The notes beneath the pieces were generated by a model, which was not told the DNA's origin, searched no databases, and worked only from the letters and a program-made list of their open reading frames with translations. 64,000 nt of DNA from JAXLYE01 sp046351595 (GTDB taxonomy: Bacteria; Myxococcota_A; Polyangia; Palsa-1104; JAEUJZ01), in contig JAXLYE010000005.1 of assembly GCA_046351595.1 (NCBI GenBank), positions 124,001 to 188,000 of the forward strand, given 5' to 3'. Positions 27,682 to 36,660 of this stretch are shown piece by piece (position 1 is the stretch's first letter; every line of letters begins with the position of its first letter). Position numbers and translations under genes: made by a program.

Positions 27682-29646
27682 ATGCAAGAGATCCCGGTTC
27701 CTGCCGCGGGCGACGTCACGGATGATCTGGATCGGCTCGCGGACCTGCATACCGAGCTGGTCCAGACCGAGACCGACCGCGAGCTCCTGGCCCGACTGGC
27801 CGGCTACCTGGCGCGCTGGCGGCCGCTGGCCATCAACCTGATCCAGTTCACGCTCGGCGAGAGCGGCGAGCCCGTCGAGGGCCACGTCTCGGCGGTGTGG
27901 TCGCGGGGCGAGGTGCGCCAGGTCGAGCCGGGCTACCGCCGCTTCAAGGTGGGGCACTACGGCATCAGCAAGCTGTGGCTGCACGCGCCGCACCAGCCGG
28001 TGCTGCTGTCCGATATCGCGAGCGACCCGCGCGCCGACTCGAACCTGCGCGAGGGCGCGGCGGCGCTGGGCTACCGGGCGGTGATGGTCATGCCGCTGTA
28101 CAGCGAGAACAACGGCGGCTGGCAGGGCATGGTGTCGGTGAACTGGGCGGAGCCGCGGACGTTCTCGCACGCCGAGTTCGCCGTCTGCCGGCTGCTCATG
28201 GCGTCGCTGGCGACGCACATCGGCGGGCAGCGCTCGAAGGACGCGCTGCGCACCACGCTGGCCGAAACCGAGCTTCTGCACGAGGTGAGCAAGCGCCTCA
28301 ACGGCGCGACCAGCCTGGACGAGACGCTGCGCGCGCTGGCGCAGCCGGCCCCGTTCGCCGACGAGCTCGACGCGATCCTGTGCTCGTTCGAGCGCGGCGA
28401 CAAGGACAAGGACACGGGCGGCGCGATGTGGCTGACCGTGATGCACGGCTGGCACGAGGGCCGCGAGTACCAGAACTCGCCCGTCGGCACGCGCATCAAC
28501 CTGGGCGACCTGCCGTTCGCGCGCCTGTACCTCGACAGCCCCGGCGAGCCGATCCTCATCGGCGACGTCGAGACGGATCCGCGCCTGGACGAGGTCTCGC
28601 GGGCGATGTACCGGCACCAGGGGGTGCGCGCGACGCTGCTGCTGGCGCTGATGCTGCAGGGGCGCTGGGTCGGCCTGCTCAACCTGTCGTGGCAGCGGCC
28701 GATGGAGCTCGGTGAGCGCGAGCGCCGCATCTACCGCTCGCTGGCGAAGCAGGCCGCGCTTTTGGTCGACAACCGCCTGATGCTCGACCGCCTGCAGGCC
28801 TCGCTCGAGCAGACCGAGCAGAAGAGCGCGACGCTGCGCGCGCTGCTCGATCACATGCCGGTCGGCGTGATGCTGTTCACGCCGAAGGACCTGCACGTGC
28901 TGGCCAACCGCGCCGCGATCCGGCTGCTCAAGCTCGGCGACAGCAGCGTCGGCAGCGGCCTGCGCGAGGCGGACCTCAGCCAGCACCACGTCTTTTTGCC
29001 CGACTCCGAGCGCCCGCTGCCGCCCGAGGAGCTGCCGTCGACGCGGGCCTTCCAGACGGGCGAGATGCAGTCGCTGGAGATGGACGTGGTCCTGCCGGGC
29101 AGCGACAGCCGCACCCACCTGGACGTCATCGCCGCGCCGGTGCGCGACGAGACCGGCGCCATCAGCAGCGTCGTCGCCATGATGTCCGACATCGGCGAGC
29201 GCAAGCGCACCGAGCGCGAGCGCGCGCGCCTTTCGGAGGAGGTCATCCGCGTGCAGGCCGCGGCGCTGGCCGAGCGCAGCTCGCCGCTCATCCCGATCAG
29301 CGACGACATCCTGGTGCTGCCGCTGATCGGCTCGCTCGACACGGAGCGCGGGCACCAGGTCATGGACACGCTGCTCGGCGGCACCAGCCAGAGCCGCGCC
29401 CGCGTCGCCATCATCGACATCACCGGCGTGCGCACCGTGGACACGCAGGCCGCCTCGGCGCTGACCAACGCCGCGCAGGCGCTGCGGCTGCTCGGGGTCG
29501 AGCCGGTGCTGACCGGCATCCGGCCCGAGGTGGCGCAGACCCTCATCGGCCTGGGCGTGCGGCTCGACGGGATCACCACCCGCAGCACGCTGCAGAGCGG
29601 CATCCAGTACGCGCTGCGGCGCCTGGGCCAAAAGACGCTCGGCTGA
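27682..29646 (+). CDS. GAF-GAF-PAS-STAS signalling protein (RsbR-like)
   Basis: 654 residues from ATG 27682, chosen because GGAGAA lies 5 bp upstream; TTG 27655 is the alternative. Two GAF-like domains occupy about residues 20-185 (VMVMPLYSENNGGWQGMVSV) and 215-375 (LLLALMLQGRWVGLLNLSW). A PAS domain follows (LLDHMPVGVMLFTPKDL, through APVRDETGAISSVVAMMSDI). The C-terminus is a STAS domain (ILVLPLIGSLDTERGHQVM, ARVAIIDITGVRTVDTQAAS), in which the conserved DITG(V/I) block resembles RsbR/stressosome proteins. No His kinase, GGDEF or phosphatase domain is present, so it likely signals by protein contacts, perhaps with an RsbT-like kinase encoded elsewhere. It is not obviously in an operon. Confidence 0.87.
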   Translation: MQEIPVPAAGDVTDDLDRLADLHTELVQTETDRELLARLAGYLARWRPLAINLIQFTLGESGEPVEGHVSAVWSRGEVRQVEPGYRRFKVGHYGISKLWLHAPHQPVLLSDIASDPRADSNLREGAAALGYRAVMVMPLYSENNGGWQGMVSVNWAEPRTFSHAEFAVCRLLMASLATHIGGQRSKDALRTTLAETELLHEVSKRLNGATSLDETLRALAQPAPFADELDAILCSFERGDKDKDTGGAMWLTVMHGWHEGREYQNSPVGTRINLGDLPFARLYLDSPGEPILIGDVETDPRLDEVSRAMYRHQGVRATLLLALMLQGRWVGLLNLSWQRPMELGERERRIYRSLAKQAALLVDNRLMLDRLQASLEQTEQKSATLRALLDHMPVGVMLFTPKDLHVLANRAAIRLLKLGDSSVGSGLREADLSQHHVFLPDSERPLPPEELPSTRAFQTGEMQSLEMDVVLPGSDSRTHLDVIAAPVRDETGAISSVVAMMSDIGERKRTERERARLSEEVIRVQAAALAERSSPLIPISDDILVLPLIGSLDTERGHQVMDTLLGGTSQSRARVAIIDITGVRTVDTQAASALTNAAQALRLLGVEPVLTGIRPEVAQTLIGLGVRLDGITTRSTLQSGIQYALRRLGQKTLG

Positions 29647-29926
29647 GCGCCGCGGCCCCCTTCCTCCACCGGACAAAAAGTCCAGGACGGCCCGCGTCGG
29701 CGGCGTCTTCACCGCTTGCGGCGCGGCGGTCGGTCCCGCTGCGTCCGGCTCGTCGCGGCGCCGAGTGCCCTGCCTGATCGTCCGACGCGGACTGAGGCCG
29801 CGCGCGGGGCCTCCGCCGAGGCTTCCGCAGAGGTCGCTGAAAGCTCAAACGCTGTGTCCGCTGGCGAGCGTATGATGCGGCTCCTTTGTGGTTGCGCACT
29901 TAACCTCTCGGTTCACGGAGGCGCGG

Positions 29927-31828
29927 ATGTCGCTCTCGCTCCTGGCTCGGCCTTCCTCGGGATTCCTGCTGCGTCCGGCTCGACCGGCGCGGTCCCTTCG
30001 CTCGACGGTGGTGGGCGCTGTCGCGGTCTGGCTCGCGGTCTGTTGCACCACGGGCTGCAACGGCCGCCGCGGCGGTGACCTCGACTACAGCACCGAAGAC
30101 GGCGGCGCCAGCGACGGCGGCACGCAGCCGACCAAGCCCGGCCAGCTGGTGGTCTCGCCCAGCTCGATCAACGTCGACGCCACCATGGGCGAGCAGAAGG
30201 TGCAGTTCACCGCCTTCTCGACGACCTACGGCGACATCACCAAGAAGGCGAGCTGGTCGCTCTCCGAGCCCGGCACAGGCTCGATCAGCCGCGGCCTGCT
30301 GACCGTGCGCGCCGGCCTCGATCAGGGCGGCCGCGTGCTGGTCTACGCCGGCTACGGCATCCAGAACGGCGTCGCCGTCGTCAACCTCAAGGTCAACGCC
30401 CCCGACTGGCTGGATCCGCAGGCGCCGGTCAACGCCAAGGACCACTTCACCGGCAGCATGGGCGGCGCGGCCCCGAGCTTCGTCTACCCGCTCGACAACA
30501 CCATGCTGCCCAAGAACCAGGGGCAGGTGAACCTGCAGTGGAACGGCACCGCGGGCGCCGCCGTCTACCGCGTCCACATCGACAGCCCGACCTACGCGCG
30601 CAGCTACTACGTCGGCGCCGGCTCGTGCCCGGGGCAGCGCTGCCAGCTGCAGCTGCCCGACGACGTCTGGGCGCAGCTGACGAAGTCGGCCGCGGGCCAG
30701 GAGACCACGCTCTCGGTCGCCGCCAGCCCCGGCGTCGGCCAGGCCTTCGGCGTCAGCGAGCAGAAGCTCAGCTTCTCGCCCGAGGACGTCAAGGGCGGCC
30801 TGTACTACTGGTCGACGACGATCACCGGCATCTACCGCGTGCCGCTCGGCGCCAAGACCGCCCAGGTCTTCATCAACCGCGGCAACGAGTTCGGCTGCTC
30901 GGGCTGCCACGCCGTCTCGCGCGACGGCAAGAAGGTCGCCCTGGAGTTCGGCAGCGCCAACGGCACCGGCGGCGGCGTCGTCGACGGCACCGACGGCAAG
31001 AAGTACCTGATCAAGCCGCCGAGCGCCGGCCAGTGGAACCTGCAGACCTTCTCGCCCGACGGCAGCATGCTGCTGACCAACTGGCAGCAGCGCGGCAAGG
31101 TCATCAACAGCACCACCGGCGCCAAGCTCTTCGACGTGCCGGTGCAGATGGCGCAGCCCGAGTGGTCGCCCGACGGCCAGAGCATCGTCTACGTCAGCTA
31201 CCCCGCGGGCGGCAGCGGCGACGAGTGGAACGCCAACAACATCGGCGACATCATGGTCATCCCGTGGAACGGCGGCGCCTTCGGCGCTCCCGAGACCATC
31301 GTCCCGGTCAAGCCCGGCCAAGAGTACCACTTCTACCCGTCGTGGACCCCGGACTCGAAGTGGATCATCTTCAACACCGGCAAGGTGCCGTGCAAGGGCG
31401 GCGGCGGCTGCAACACCTACGACCCGACCAACACCGTGCTGCGCATCGTGCGCGCGCAGGCCGGCTCGACGCCGATCGAGCTCAGGCGCTCGGTCTACCG
31501 CGACAACTCGGGGACCAACTGGCCGCGCGTGGCGCCGTTCATACAGAACGGGAAGCTCATCTTCTTCACCTTCTCGGCGCGCTTCCCCTACGGCTTCGTC
31601 AAGAGCGGCCAGAACCCGCAGATCTGGATGGCCGGCGTCGACCTGGAGAAGGCCGAGAAGGAGCCGGACAAGGACCCGAGCTTCGCGCCGTTCTGGCTGC
31701 CGTTCCAGAACCCGACCGAGAGCAACCACCTGGGCACCTGGACCACCGACGTCGCCTGCGAGATCGACGAGCAGTGCCCCTCGGAGCTGCGCTGCGTGAT
31801 GGGCGCCTGCGTCCCCAAGATCGGGTAG
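29927..31828 (+). CDS. Lipoprotein with CxxCH haem-type motif and TolB/WD40-like beta-propeller
   Basis: 633 residues from ATG 29927, with GGAG about 6 bp upstream. The signal peptide (hydrophobic core VVGAVAVWLAVCCTTGC) suggests a lipobox ending at the Cys of TTGC. An Ig-like N-terminal part (QLVVSPSSINVDATMGEQKV) is followed by blocks typical of TolB or WD40-like propellers: FSPDGSMLLTNW, PEWSPDGQSIVYVSYP, PSWTPDSKWIIFN. Before the propeller FGCSGCHAVSRDGK contains a CxxCH site at residues 324-328, the c-type haem-binding pattern. The C-terminus has a small Cys cluster (CEIDEQCPSELRCVMGAC). It should sit in the envelope; electron transfer or binding is possible but unproven. 280 bp separate it from the upstream gene, with no clear signal in them. 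Confidence 0.82.
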   Translation: MSLSLLARPSSGFLLRPARPARSLRSTVVGAVAVWLAVCCTTGCNGRRGGDLDYSTEDGGASDGGTQPTKPGQLVVSPSSINVDATMGEQKVQFTAFSTTYGDITKKASWSLSEPGTGSISRGLLTVRAGLDQGGRVLVYAGYGIQNGVAVVNLKVNAPDWLDPQAPVNAKDHFTGSMGGAAPSFVYPLDNTMLPKNQGQVNLQWNGTAGAAVYRVHIDSPTYARSYYVGAGSCPGQRCQLQLPDDVWAQLTKSAAGQETTLSVAASPGVGQAFGVSEQKLSFSPEDVKGGLYYWSTTITGIYRVPLGAKTAQVFINRGNEFGCSGCHAVSRDGKKVALEFGSANGTGGGVVDGTDGKKYLIKPPSAGQWNLQTFSPDGSMLLTNWQQRGKVINSTTGAKLFDVPVQMAQPEWSPDGQSIVYVSYPAGGSGDEWNANNIGDIMVIPWNGGAFGAPETIVPVKPGQEYHFYPSWTPDSKWIIFNTGKVPCKGGGGCNTYDPTNTVLRIVRAQAGSTPIELRRSVYRDNSGTNWPRVAPFIQNGKLIFFTFSARFPYGFVKSGQNPQIWMAGVDLEKAEKEPDKDPSFAPFWLPFQNPTESNHLGTWTTDVACEIDEQCPSELRCVMGACVPKIG

Positions 31829-31870
31829 ATCGGGTAGACCGGCTAGCCCGGGTCCTTCCGTCGTCGTGAA

Positions 31871-31892
31871 GGGAGGGACCGCGATCCCTCCC
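31871..31892. terminator. Terminator-like hairpin between convergent genes
   Basis: Perfect 8-bp stem gggaggga/tccctccc with a 6-base loop, between the stop of the beta-propeller lipoprotein and the stop of the phosphatase gene. It could end transcription in both directions, although the following tract is pyrimidine-rich rather than a T run. Confidence 0.55.
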
Positions 31893-31913
31893 TTCCTCCC
31901 TGCCGCCTGATTC

Positions 31914-33884
31914 CTACTTCGCGCGCAGCATGCGGATCACCGGCTGGCCCTCGCAGGCCGCCGGCGGCGTCGTGCGCAGGGCGTGGCTCAGCGTCGCCGC
32001 GAAGTCCGCCATGTCGATCATGCCGTGGTCGCCGGGCTGGAACCACGGCCCGAGGAAGAACACCGGCACGTCGGTGTCGTAGCGGTAGAACGATCCGTGC
32101 GTGCTGCCCTGGTCCTTCTCGCCGTACTTGCCCCAGAAGTAAAACGGCGCGGTCACCAGCACCACGTCGCCGCCGCGCGGCGGGAAGTAGCTGCGCGCCA
32201 CCGCGCTCGCGCTCGGCGTCTGCGGCAGCATGCCGCGCAAGAGCTGCGTCCGCGTATACGCCGCGATCACTCCCGGCACGTTCAGCAGCGCCCGCGCCGC
32301 CGCGTCCTCGATCTGCTGCGGGTCGGCGCCGCTCTGCGCGACGAGCTTCTCGGACAGGTAGATGCTCGGATCCTCCAGCGCCGTCACCCACTCGCCCGGC
32401 AGCTTGAAGCGCTCGCCGAGCGCCTTGTTGACGGTGTCGCGCAGCACCGCCTTCTTGATGCGCGCGGCCTGCACCTTCTGCGCCGCGAGCTCCTCGGGGA
32501 TGGGCACGGCGCCGTGGTCCGCGGTCAGCGCCACCAAAAGCTCACCCGGCTTGAAGCGGCGATCGAGCTCGGACAAAAGCTCCGCCAGCGAGCGATCGAG
32601 CCGCAGCACCATGTCCTGGTACTCGTGCGAGTCGGGCCCGTACAGGTGGCCGGCGAGGTCGGTGCTGCTCATCGACACCGCCAGCACGTCGGTCACGCCG
32701 CGCTGCCCGAGCTTCTCGCCCTCGAGCGCCGCGCGCGCGAACGACAGCGTCAGGTCCATGCCGACCGGCGAGTGCGTGAGCACCTCGTAGAAGGCCGGCC
32801 CCGGCTTGTCGAGCTTGCCGTTGAGCGGGTGCGGGAAGGCGCGCCCCATGCCCTTTGCGTCCGACTCGAAGCGCGAGTCGTCGACGCCGGCGTAGCGCTC
32901 GGCCGGCAAGAGGCGCTCCCAGCGCGTATTGAACGCCGCGTCCGCGTGCTTGCGCTGGTTCCACGCCTTGACCCAGTCGGGCAGCCCGGCCGCATCCTTG
33001 ACGTAGTACGTGCTCGTCGTCATCTGCCCGGTCTGATCCGAGAAGAAGTAGGCGCTGCCCAGGTGCCCGCCGAGCAGGAGCGCGCCGCGGCCCTTGAGCG
33101 CGACCGTGACCACGCGCGAGTCCCGGCTGAGCAGGCGCAGCTCGTCGCCGAAGCTGCTGCCGTATAAATTGCGTGGGGAGGTTTCGTCCTCGGGGCCCTC
33201 GGGCTTCTCGCCGAGCACGGTGGCGCCGGGGTCGAACATCATGGCCTCGGAGCGCCCGCTCGCGCGGTTCCAGAACTTGTTCTGGGTGATGCCGTTCTGG
33301 TGGCCGTACGAGCCGGTGGCGATGACCGCGTGGCCCGGGCCGGTGTACGTGTTCTGCTGGGAATAGCGGCCGATGGCGAAGGCGCCCTCGCGCGCCAGGC
33401 GCCGGAAGCCGCCGTCGCCCAATAGCGGCGCGAAGCGGGTGAGGTTGTCGGCGCGGAACTGGTCGACGACGACCAGAAGCACGAGCTTCGGCGGCGCCAG
33501 GCCGATGAGCGGGGCCGCCGGGCGGGCCGTACCCCCCGGACGCGCGGGCTCGGGCCGGCGGGCGGTCGCCGGGGCCTTGCCGCGCGGGGCGGTGCCGACG
33601 ATGACATCGGCGGGCTGCGCCCGGGCCGGTCCGGCGCCGAGCGCGAGCCCCGCCGCGACGACGGCCCCGAGCCAGCGGCCCGAGAACCGGAAGGAACCGA
33701 TACACAGAGCGCCGGACTCTGTCCGGTGACCTACTCCCGCGCGGGAAGCGCGCGGCGCCAAGAAGCATGACGATGAGGCTCCGCCGGCTTTGCCGGTGGA
33801 GGGGGCACGGGAAAGTGCCCCATGTACAAGCGACGAGCTGAGGTCGGCGCGTACGCGCCGGCGGCGAGGGACAAGCGGCTGCAT
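31914..33884 (-). CDS. PafA-type alkaline phosphatase/phosphodiesterase, exported
   Basis: 656 residues from ATG 33884, which directly follows the TGA of the upstream gene. The first 65 residues look unlike protein and a signal peptide (GRWLGAVVAAGLALGAGPARA) sits at about 72-92, so a later start such as TTG 33761 may be the real one. Family blocks: VVVDQFRAD (metal Asp), NTYTGPGHAVIATG with the Thr nucleophile, GITQNKFWN, ALKGRGA (the Lys-x-Arg pair that marks the PafA monoesterase branch), SSTDLAGHLYGPDSHEYQDM and ALTADHGAVPIP (metal ligands). It hydrolyses phosphate esters outside the cytoplasm. It is the last gene of a three-gene minus-strand run with the AgmX-type and SDR genes. Confidence 0.88.
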   Translation of the reverse strand: MQPLVPRRRRVRADLSSSLVHGALSRAPSTGKAGGASSSCFLAPRASRAGVGHRTESGALCIGSFRFSGRWLGAVVAAGLALGAGPARAQPADVIVGTAPRGKAPATARRPEPARPGGTARPAAPLIGLAPPKLVLLVVVDQFRADNLTRFAPLLGDGGFRRLAREGAFAIGRYSQQNTYTGPGHAVIATGSYGHQNGITQNKFWNRASGRSEAMMFDPGATVLGEKPEGPEDETSPRNLYGSSFGDELRLLSRDSRVVTVALKGRGALLLGGHLGSAYFFSDQTGQMTTSTYYVKDAAGLPDWVKAWNQRKHADAAFNTRWERLLPAERYAGVDDSRFESDAKGMGRAFPHPLNGKLDKPGPAFYEVLTHSPVGMDLTLSFARAALEGEKLGQRGVTDVLAVSMSSTDLAGHLYGPDSHEYQDMVLRLDRSLAELLSELDRRFKPGELLVALTADHGAVPIPEELAAQKVQAARIKKAVLRDTVNKALGERFKLPGEWVTALEDPSIYLSEKLVAQSGADPQQIEDAAARALLNVPGVIAAYTRTQLLRGMLPQTPSASAVARSYFPPRGGDVVLVTAPFYFWGKYGEKDQGSTHGSFYRYDTDVPVFFLGPWFQPGDHGMIDMADFAATLSHALRTTPPAACEGQPVIRMLRAK

Positions 33885-34340
33885 TCAGGGCACCTGGGTG
33901 GTGGTGAAGACGAAGGGGTAGGTGACGACTGTCGGGCGCGGCGCTTTGGGGAACTCCAGGCCGCGCACCACCGCGGCGATGCAGCGCTCGACCGGCTCGT
34001 CCGCGAGCGTCGAGCGGATCACCTGGCAGTCCGAGACCGCGCCGTTGGTCTGGATGGCGAAGCGCAGAAGGATGTTGCCGGCGAGCTCGGGGCGGCGGGC
34101 GAGGCCCTGGTCGTAGCAGCGCTTCACCGCGCCGAGCTTCATGCGCATGACCCGGCGGACGGCGTCGGTCTGGATCGGCCCGTCGGCGCTCGTGGTCGGA
34201 GCGGGGGCCGCCGCGGGGACCGGGGGCTTGGCGGCCGCGCCCGCGTCCGGCGGTCGGTTCGGCGGCGGCGGCGGCTCCGCGAGCGCGCCCGATGACGCGA
34301 GCGCGAGGCCGCCGATCAGGGCCAGGCGATGGCGCCGCAT
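33885..34340 (-). CDS. Secreted protein with AgmX/PglI (TonB-like) C-terminal domain
   Basis: 151 residues. A cleavable signal peptide (MRRHRLALIGGLALASSGALA) and a Pro/Ala linker of about 30 residues precede a domain of some 90 residues: KLGAVKRCYDQGLARRPELA, GNILLRFAIQTNGAVSDCQV, and CIAAVVRGLEFPKAPRPTVV with YPFVF. This pattern is the TonB-like C-terminal domain seen in myxobacterial AgmX/PglI gliding-related proteins and in many small periplasmic proteins. The two Cys are typical of the group. It starts 3 bp after the SDR gene stop, and its own stop is followed at once by the ATG of the phosphatase gene. Its exact role is unknown; TonB-like energy coupling is not implied by the domain alone. 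Confidence 0.85.
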   Translation of the reverse strand: MRRHRLALIGGLALASSGALAEPPPPPNRPPDAGAAAKPPVPAAAPAPTTSADGPIQTDAVRRVMRMKLGAVKRCYDQGLARRPELAGNILLRFAIQTNGAVSDCQVIRSTLADEPVERCIAAVVRGLEFPKAPRPTVVTYPFVFTTTQVP

Positions 34341-34343
34341 CGG

Positions 34344-35732
34344 CTAGGCCGCTCCGACGGGCGCGGGCGGCTCGATCGCCAGCAGCTCGACCGCCTCGGC
34401 GCGCCCGCTGTCGTCGCGGCCGCTGCTGTCCCGGTCAGGCGCCTGCACCGGGGTGCCGGGCGGCACCAGCTCCAGCCGCGTCAGCACCACCTTCTTGCCG
34501 TCGAGGATTGCGACCGGCCGGCCCCACAGCACGAGGTAGCCGGGCCCGGTGGCCGCGCTCTGCCCGGGCGCAAGGCGGATCAGGCGCACGCCGGAAGCGG
34601 CGAGCCCGAGGGCCGTCGCGACGTCTTCGGGCCCGAGCGGCCGCGGCCAGGTCGGCGTCACGGCGATCGGCGACGCGGCGACCGGCGGCGCGGCCTCGGG
34701 CGGCGCGGCGGGGCTCGGCGCAAGGGCCGTCTCCGCCGGCTCCGGGGTCGCCGAAGGCGTGGGCGATGGCGACGCCGGGGGCGGCGCGTGGCCGTCCAGG
34801 CGCAGCGTCGGCAGCGGCGTGCCCTTCTCGACGGCGTCGATCTGCAGCTCGCCCTCTTTGTACGTCGGGTACTGCAGCGCGAGCTGCAGCTCCTGCTTCA
34901 TGCGGGTGTTGCGCAGCCGGCGACCGCGCAGCGCGTGCCGCGGCCCCGAGGCGCCGAAGGCGTCGGCCTCGGGCGGCTCGGGCAGGCCGAGGTGCTGCGC
35001 CAGCCAGCGGCCGTACTCGGCCTGGCGGCACGGGTGGTCATCGCCGACGACGTACAGCGCGCTCTGCGGCGCGCGCGCGGCGCAGGCGCGGATGATGCGC
35101 ACCAGATCGTCGATGTAGATGCGCGAGAAGTGGTAGCGGCCGCCGTCCCACAGCTTGTACTGGCCGGCGCGCAGGCGCTGGCGCACGCCGCGCGCCGGCT
35201 GCGTCGGCGACAGCGCCGGACCGTAGATGGCGCCCAGGCGCAGGACGGCGGTGCGCAGCCCGGCCTGGCCCACGGCCTGCAGCGACATCTCGTCGGACAG
35301 CCGCATCTGCGCCTCGGGATCCGAGGTCGCCACCGCCGCGTCCTCGTCGACCCAGTCCTCCGTCGAGCCGGGATCGGTGCGACCGTACACCGAGCTCGAG
35401 CCGAGGTAGATGAACGCCCGCGCCCGCGCCCGCTGCGCCGCGACCGCCGCGCGCCGCACCGCCTCGCCGGCCGGCAGCGTCGGCACGCCCGGGATCGAGT
35501 AGACAACCACCGGCTCGGGCACACCGTGCAGCGCGCTCTGGAACATCTGCGGCCGTGAGGCGTCCAGGTAGCTGACCTCGGCGCCGAGCGCGCGCAGCGG
35601 CTCCAGCGGACCGGCCCGCCGGGCGCAGCCACGCACCCGCGCGCCGTCGGCCAAAAGGGACTGCGCCAGCCGCGTGCCGACGTAGCCGCAGCCGAGGAGG
35701 ACATAGGGAGGGATCTCGCTCGCCGTCGCCAT
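34344..35732 (-). CDS. NAD(P)-binding SDR/epimerase-like protein with Pro/Ala-rich C-terminal extension
   Basis: 462 residues from ATG 35732; the open frame extends further upstream but without conserved sequence. The N-terminal Rossmann fold shows LLGCGYVGTRLAQSLL (residues 12-27), then VYSIPGV, FIYLGSSSVYG, LRLGAIYGPAL and FSRIYIDDLVRII, as in extended SDR proteins of the YeeZ-like type. The usual YxxxK catalytic pair is not seen where expected (MRLSDEMSLQ follows the SSSVYG block). From about residue 320 the protein becomes Pro/Ala-rich and ends in a small beta-like part (GYLVLWGRPVAILDGKKVVL) not expected in SDR enzymes. It is the first gene of the run with the AgmX-type protein (3-bp gap). 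Substrate unknown. Confidence 0.78.
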   Translation of the reverse strand: MATASEIPPYVLLGCGYVGTRLAQSLLADGARVRGCARRAGPLEPLRALGAEVSYLDASRPQMFQSALHGVPEPVVVYSIPGVPTLPAGEAVRRAAVAAQRARARAFIYLGSSSVYGRTDPGSTEDWVDEDAAVATSDPEAQMRLSDEMSLQAVGQAGLRTAVLRLGAIYGPALSPTQPARGVRQRLRAGQYKLWDGGRYHFSRIYIDDLVRIIRACAARAPQSALYVVGDDHPCRQAEYGRWLAQHLGLPEPPEADAFGASGPRHALRGRRLRNTRMKQELQLALQYPTYKEGELQIDAVEKGTPLPTLRLDGHAPPPASPSPTPSATPEPAETALAPSPAAPPEAAPPVAASPIAVTPTWPRPLGPEDVATALGLAASGVRLIRLAPGQSAATGPGYLVLWGRPVAILDGKKVVLTRLELVPPGTPVQAPDRDSSGRDDSGRAEAVELLAIEPPAPVGAA

Positions 35733-36009
35733 GAAGGGAACCCCGCTTCGTTCCGGGGAGCCTCGCCGCCCCCCTCGCCGCGCCTTGCCCGAGCCGGAGC
35801 GGGCAGGGGAAGGTGCCCCTACTATACCGCCCTTCGCGCCGCCTGAGCGCTGCCGTGCAGGGCGTCCGCGGCCCTGGCCGGGTCCCTGGCGCGTCCGAGG
35901 CCGCCCGCGCCGGGTCCCGCCGGACGCCCGCCGATTGCCAGGGCGATTGCGGGGCGATTGCCACGACGATTCGCCGATCGTCTCGTGTTCGGCGGGGCGG
36001 CGCCGGTGA

Positions 36010-36015
36010 TATAAC
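36010..36015 (+). promoter_or_regulatory. Predicted -10 box of the lspA operon
   Basis: TATAAC lies 12 bp upstream of the lspA ATG in otherwise GC-rich DNA (the 295-bp divergent gap 35733-36027). No convincing -35 box is seen, so either an activator or a weak -35 would be needed. Confidence 0.4.
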
Positions 36016-36027
36016 CTAGGCAATCGC

Positions 36028-36597
36028 ATGAAAGCCAAGTACCTGACCTTTGTCCTTCTGCTCCTTTTCAGCCTCGGTCTGGACCAGGGCACCAAGATCT
36101 GGGCGCGGAAAACCCTGAAGCCGATCGCACCGGCTTCGCAGGTGGTCATTAAGGGCGTCTGGGAGCACCGCTACTCCGAGAACCCCGGGTCGGCCTTCGG
36201 CTTCTTCCGCAACCTCGGCGGCGCGCGCTGGGCGCTGTTCGGCGTCGGCGTGCTGTGCCTGGGCGTCATCGGCCTGTGGCTGCACAAGACGCCGGGGGCG
36301 GCGCCGTGGCTGGGCGCCAAGCTCGGGCTGCTCGCCGGTGGCGCCATCGGCAACATGATCGATCGCGCGATGTACAGCCGCGTGACCGACTTCATCGTCT
36401 GGAAGTGGACGACGAGCACGCGCATCTACGAGTGGTACACGTTCAACGTCGCGGACGCGGCGCTGGTGATCGGCGTGGCGCTGATCCTCATCGACCGCCC
36501 GCGCGACCCCGAAGAGCCGGCGCCCGGCGACACCAGCAAGGCGCCGCTGCCCGAGCTCAAGAAGGGCGAGGGCGACGCCGCGAGCGCGACGGCGTAG
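36028..36597 (+). CDS. lspA: Lipoprotein signal peptidase (signal peptidase II)
   Basis: 189 residues with four TM helices. Conserved positions: DQGTK near Asp19, YSENPGSAFGFF (the N-x-G-x-AFG block), GGAIGNMIDR with catalytic Asp112, and FNVADA with catalytic Asp143. It cleaves the signal peptide from diacylglyceryl-modified prolipoproteins in the inner membrane. The C-terminus extends about 35 charged residues past the last helix. lgt follows after 63 bp, so the two steps of lipoprotein maturation are encoded side by side, fitting the many lipoprotein genes in this window. Confidence 0.96.
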   Translation: MKAKYLTFVLLLLFSLGLDQGTKIWARKTLKPIAPASQVVIKGVWEHRYSENPGSAFGFFRNLGGARWALFGVGVLCLGVIGLWLHKTPGAAPWLGAKLGLLAGGAIGNMIDRAMYSRVTDFIVWKWTTSTRIYEWYTFNVADAALVIGVALILIDRPRDPEEPAPGDTSKAPLPELKKGEGDAASATA

Positions 36598-36660
36598 CCC
36601 GACCTCCCCACGATCCCAAAGATCAAAAACCCGGGACCCCGATCCTGATAAGAGGCGCCC

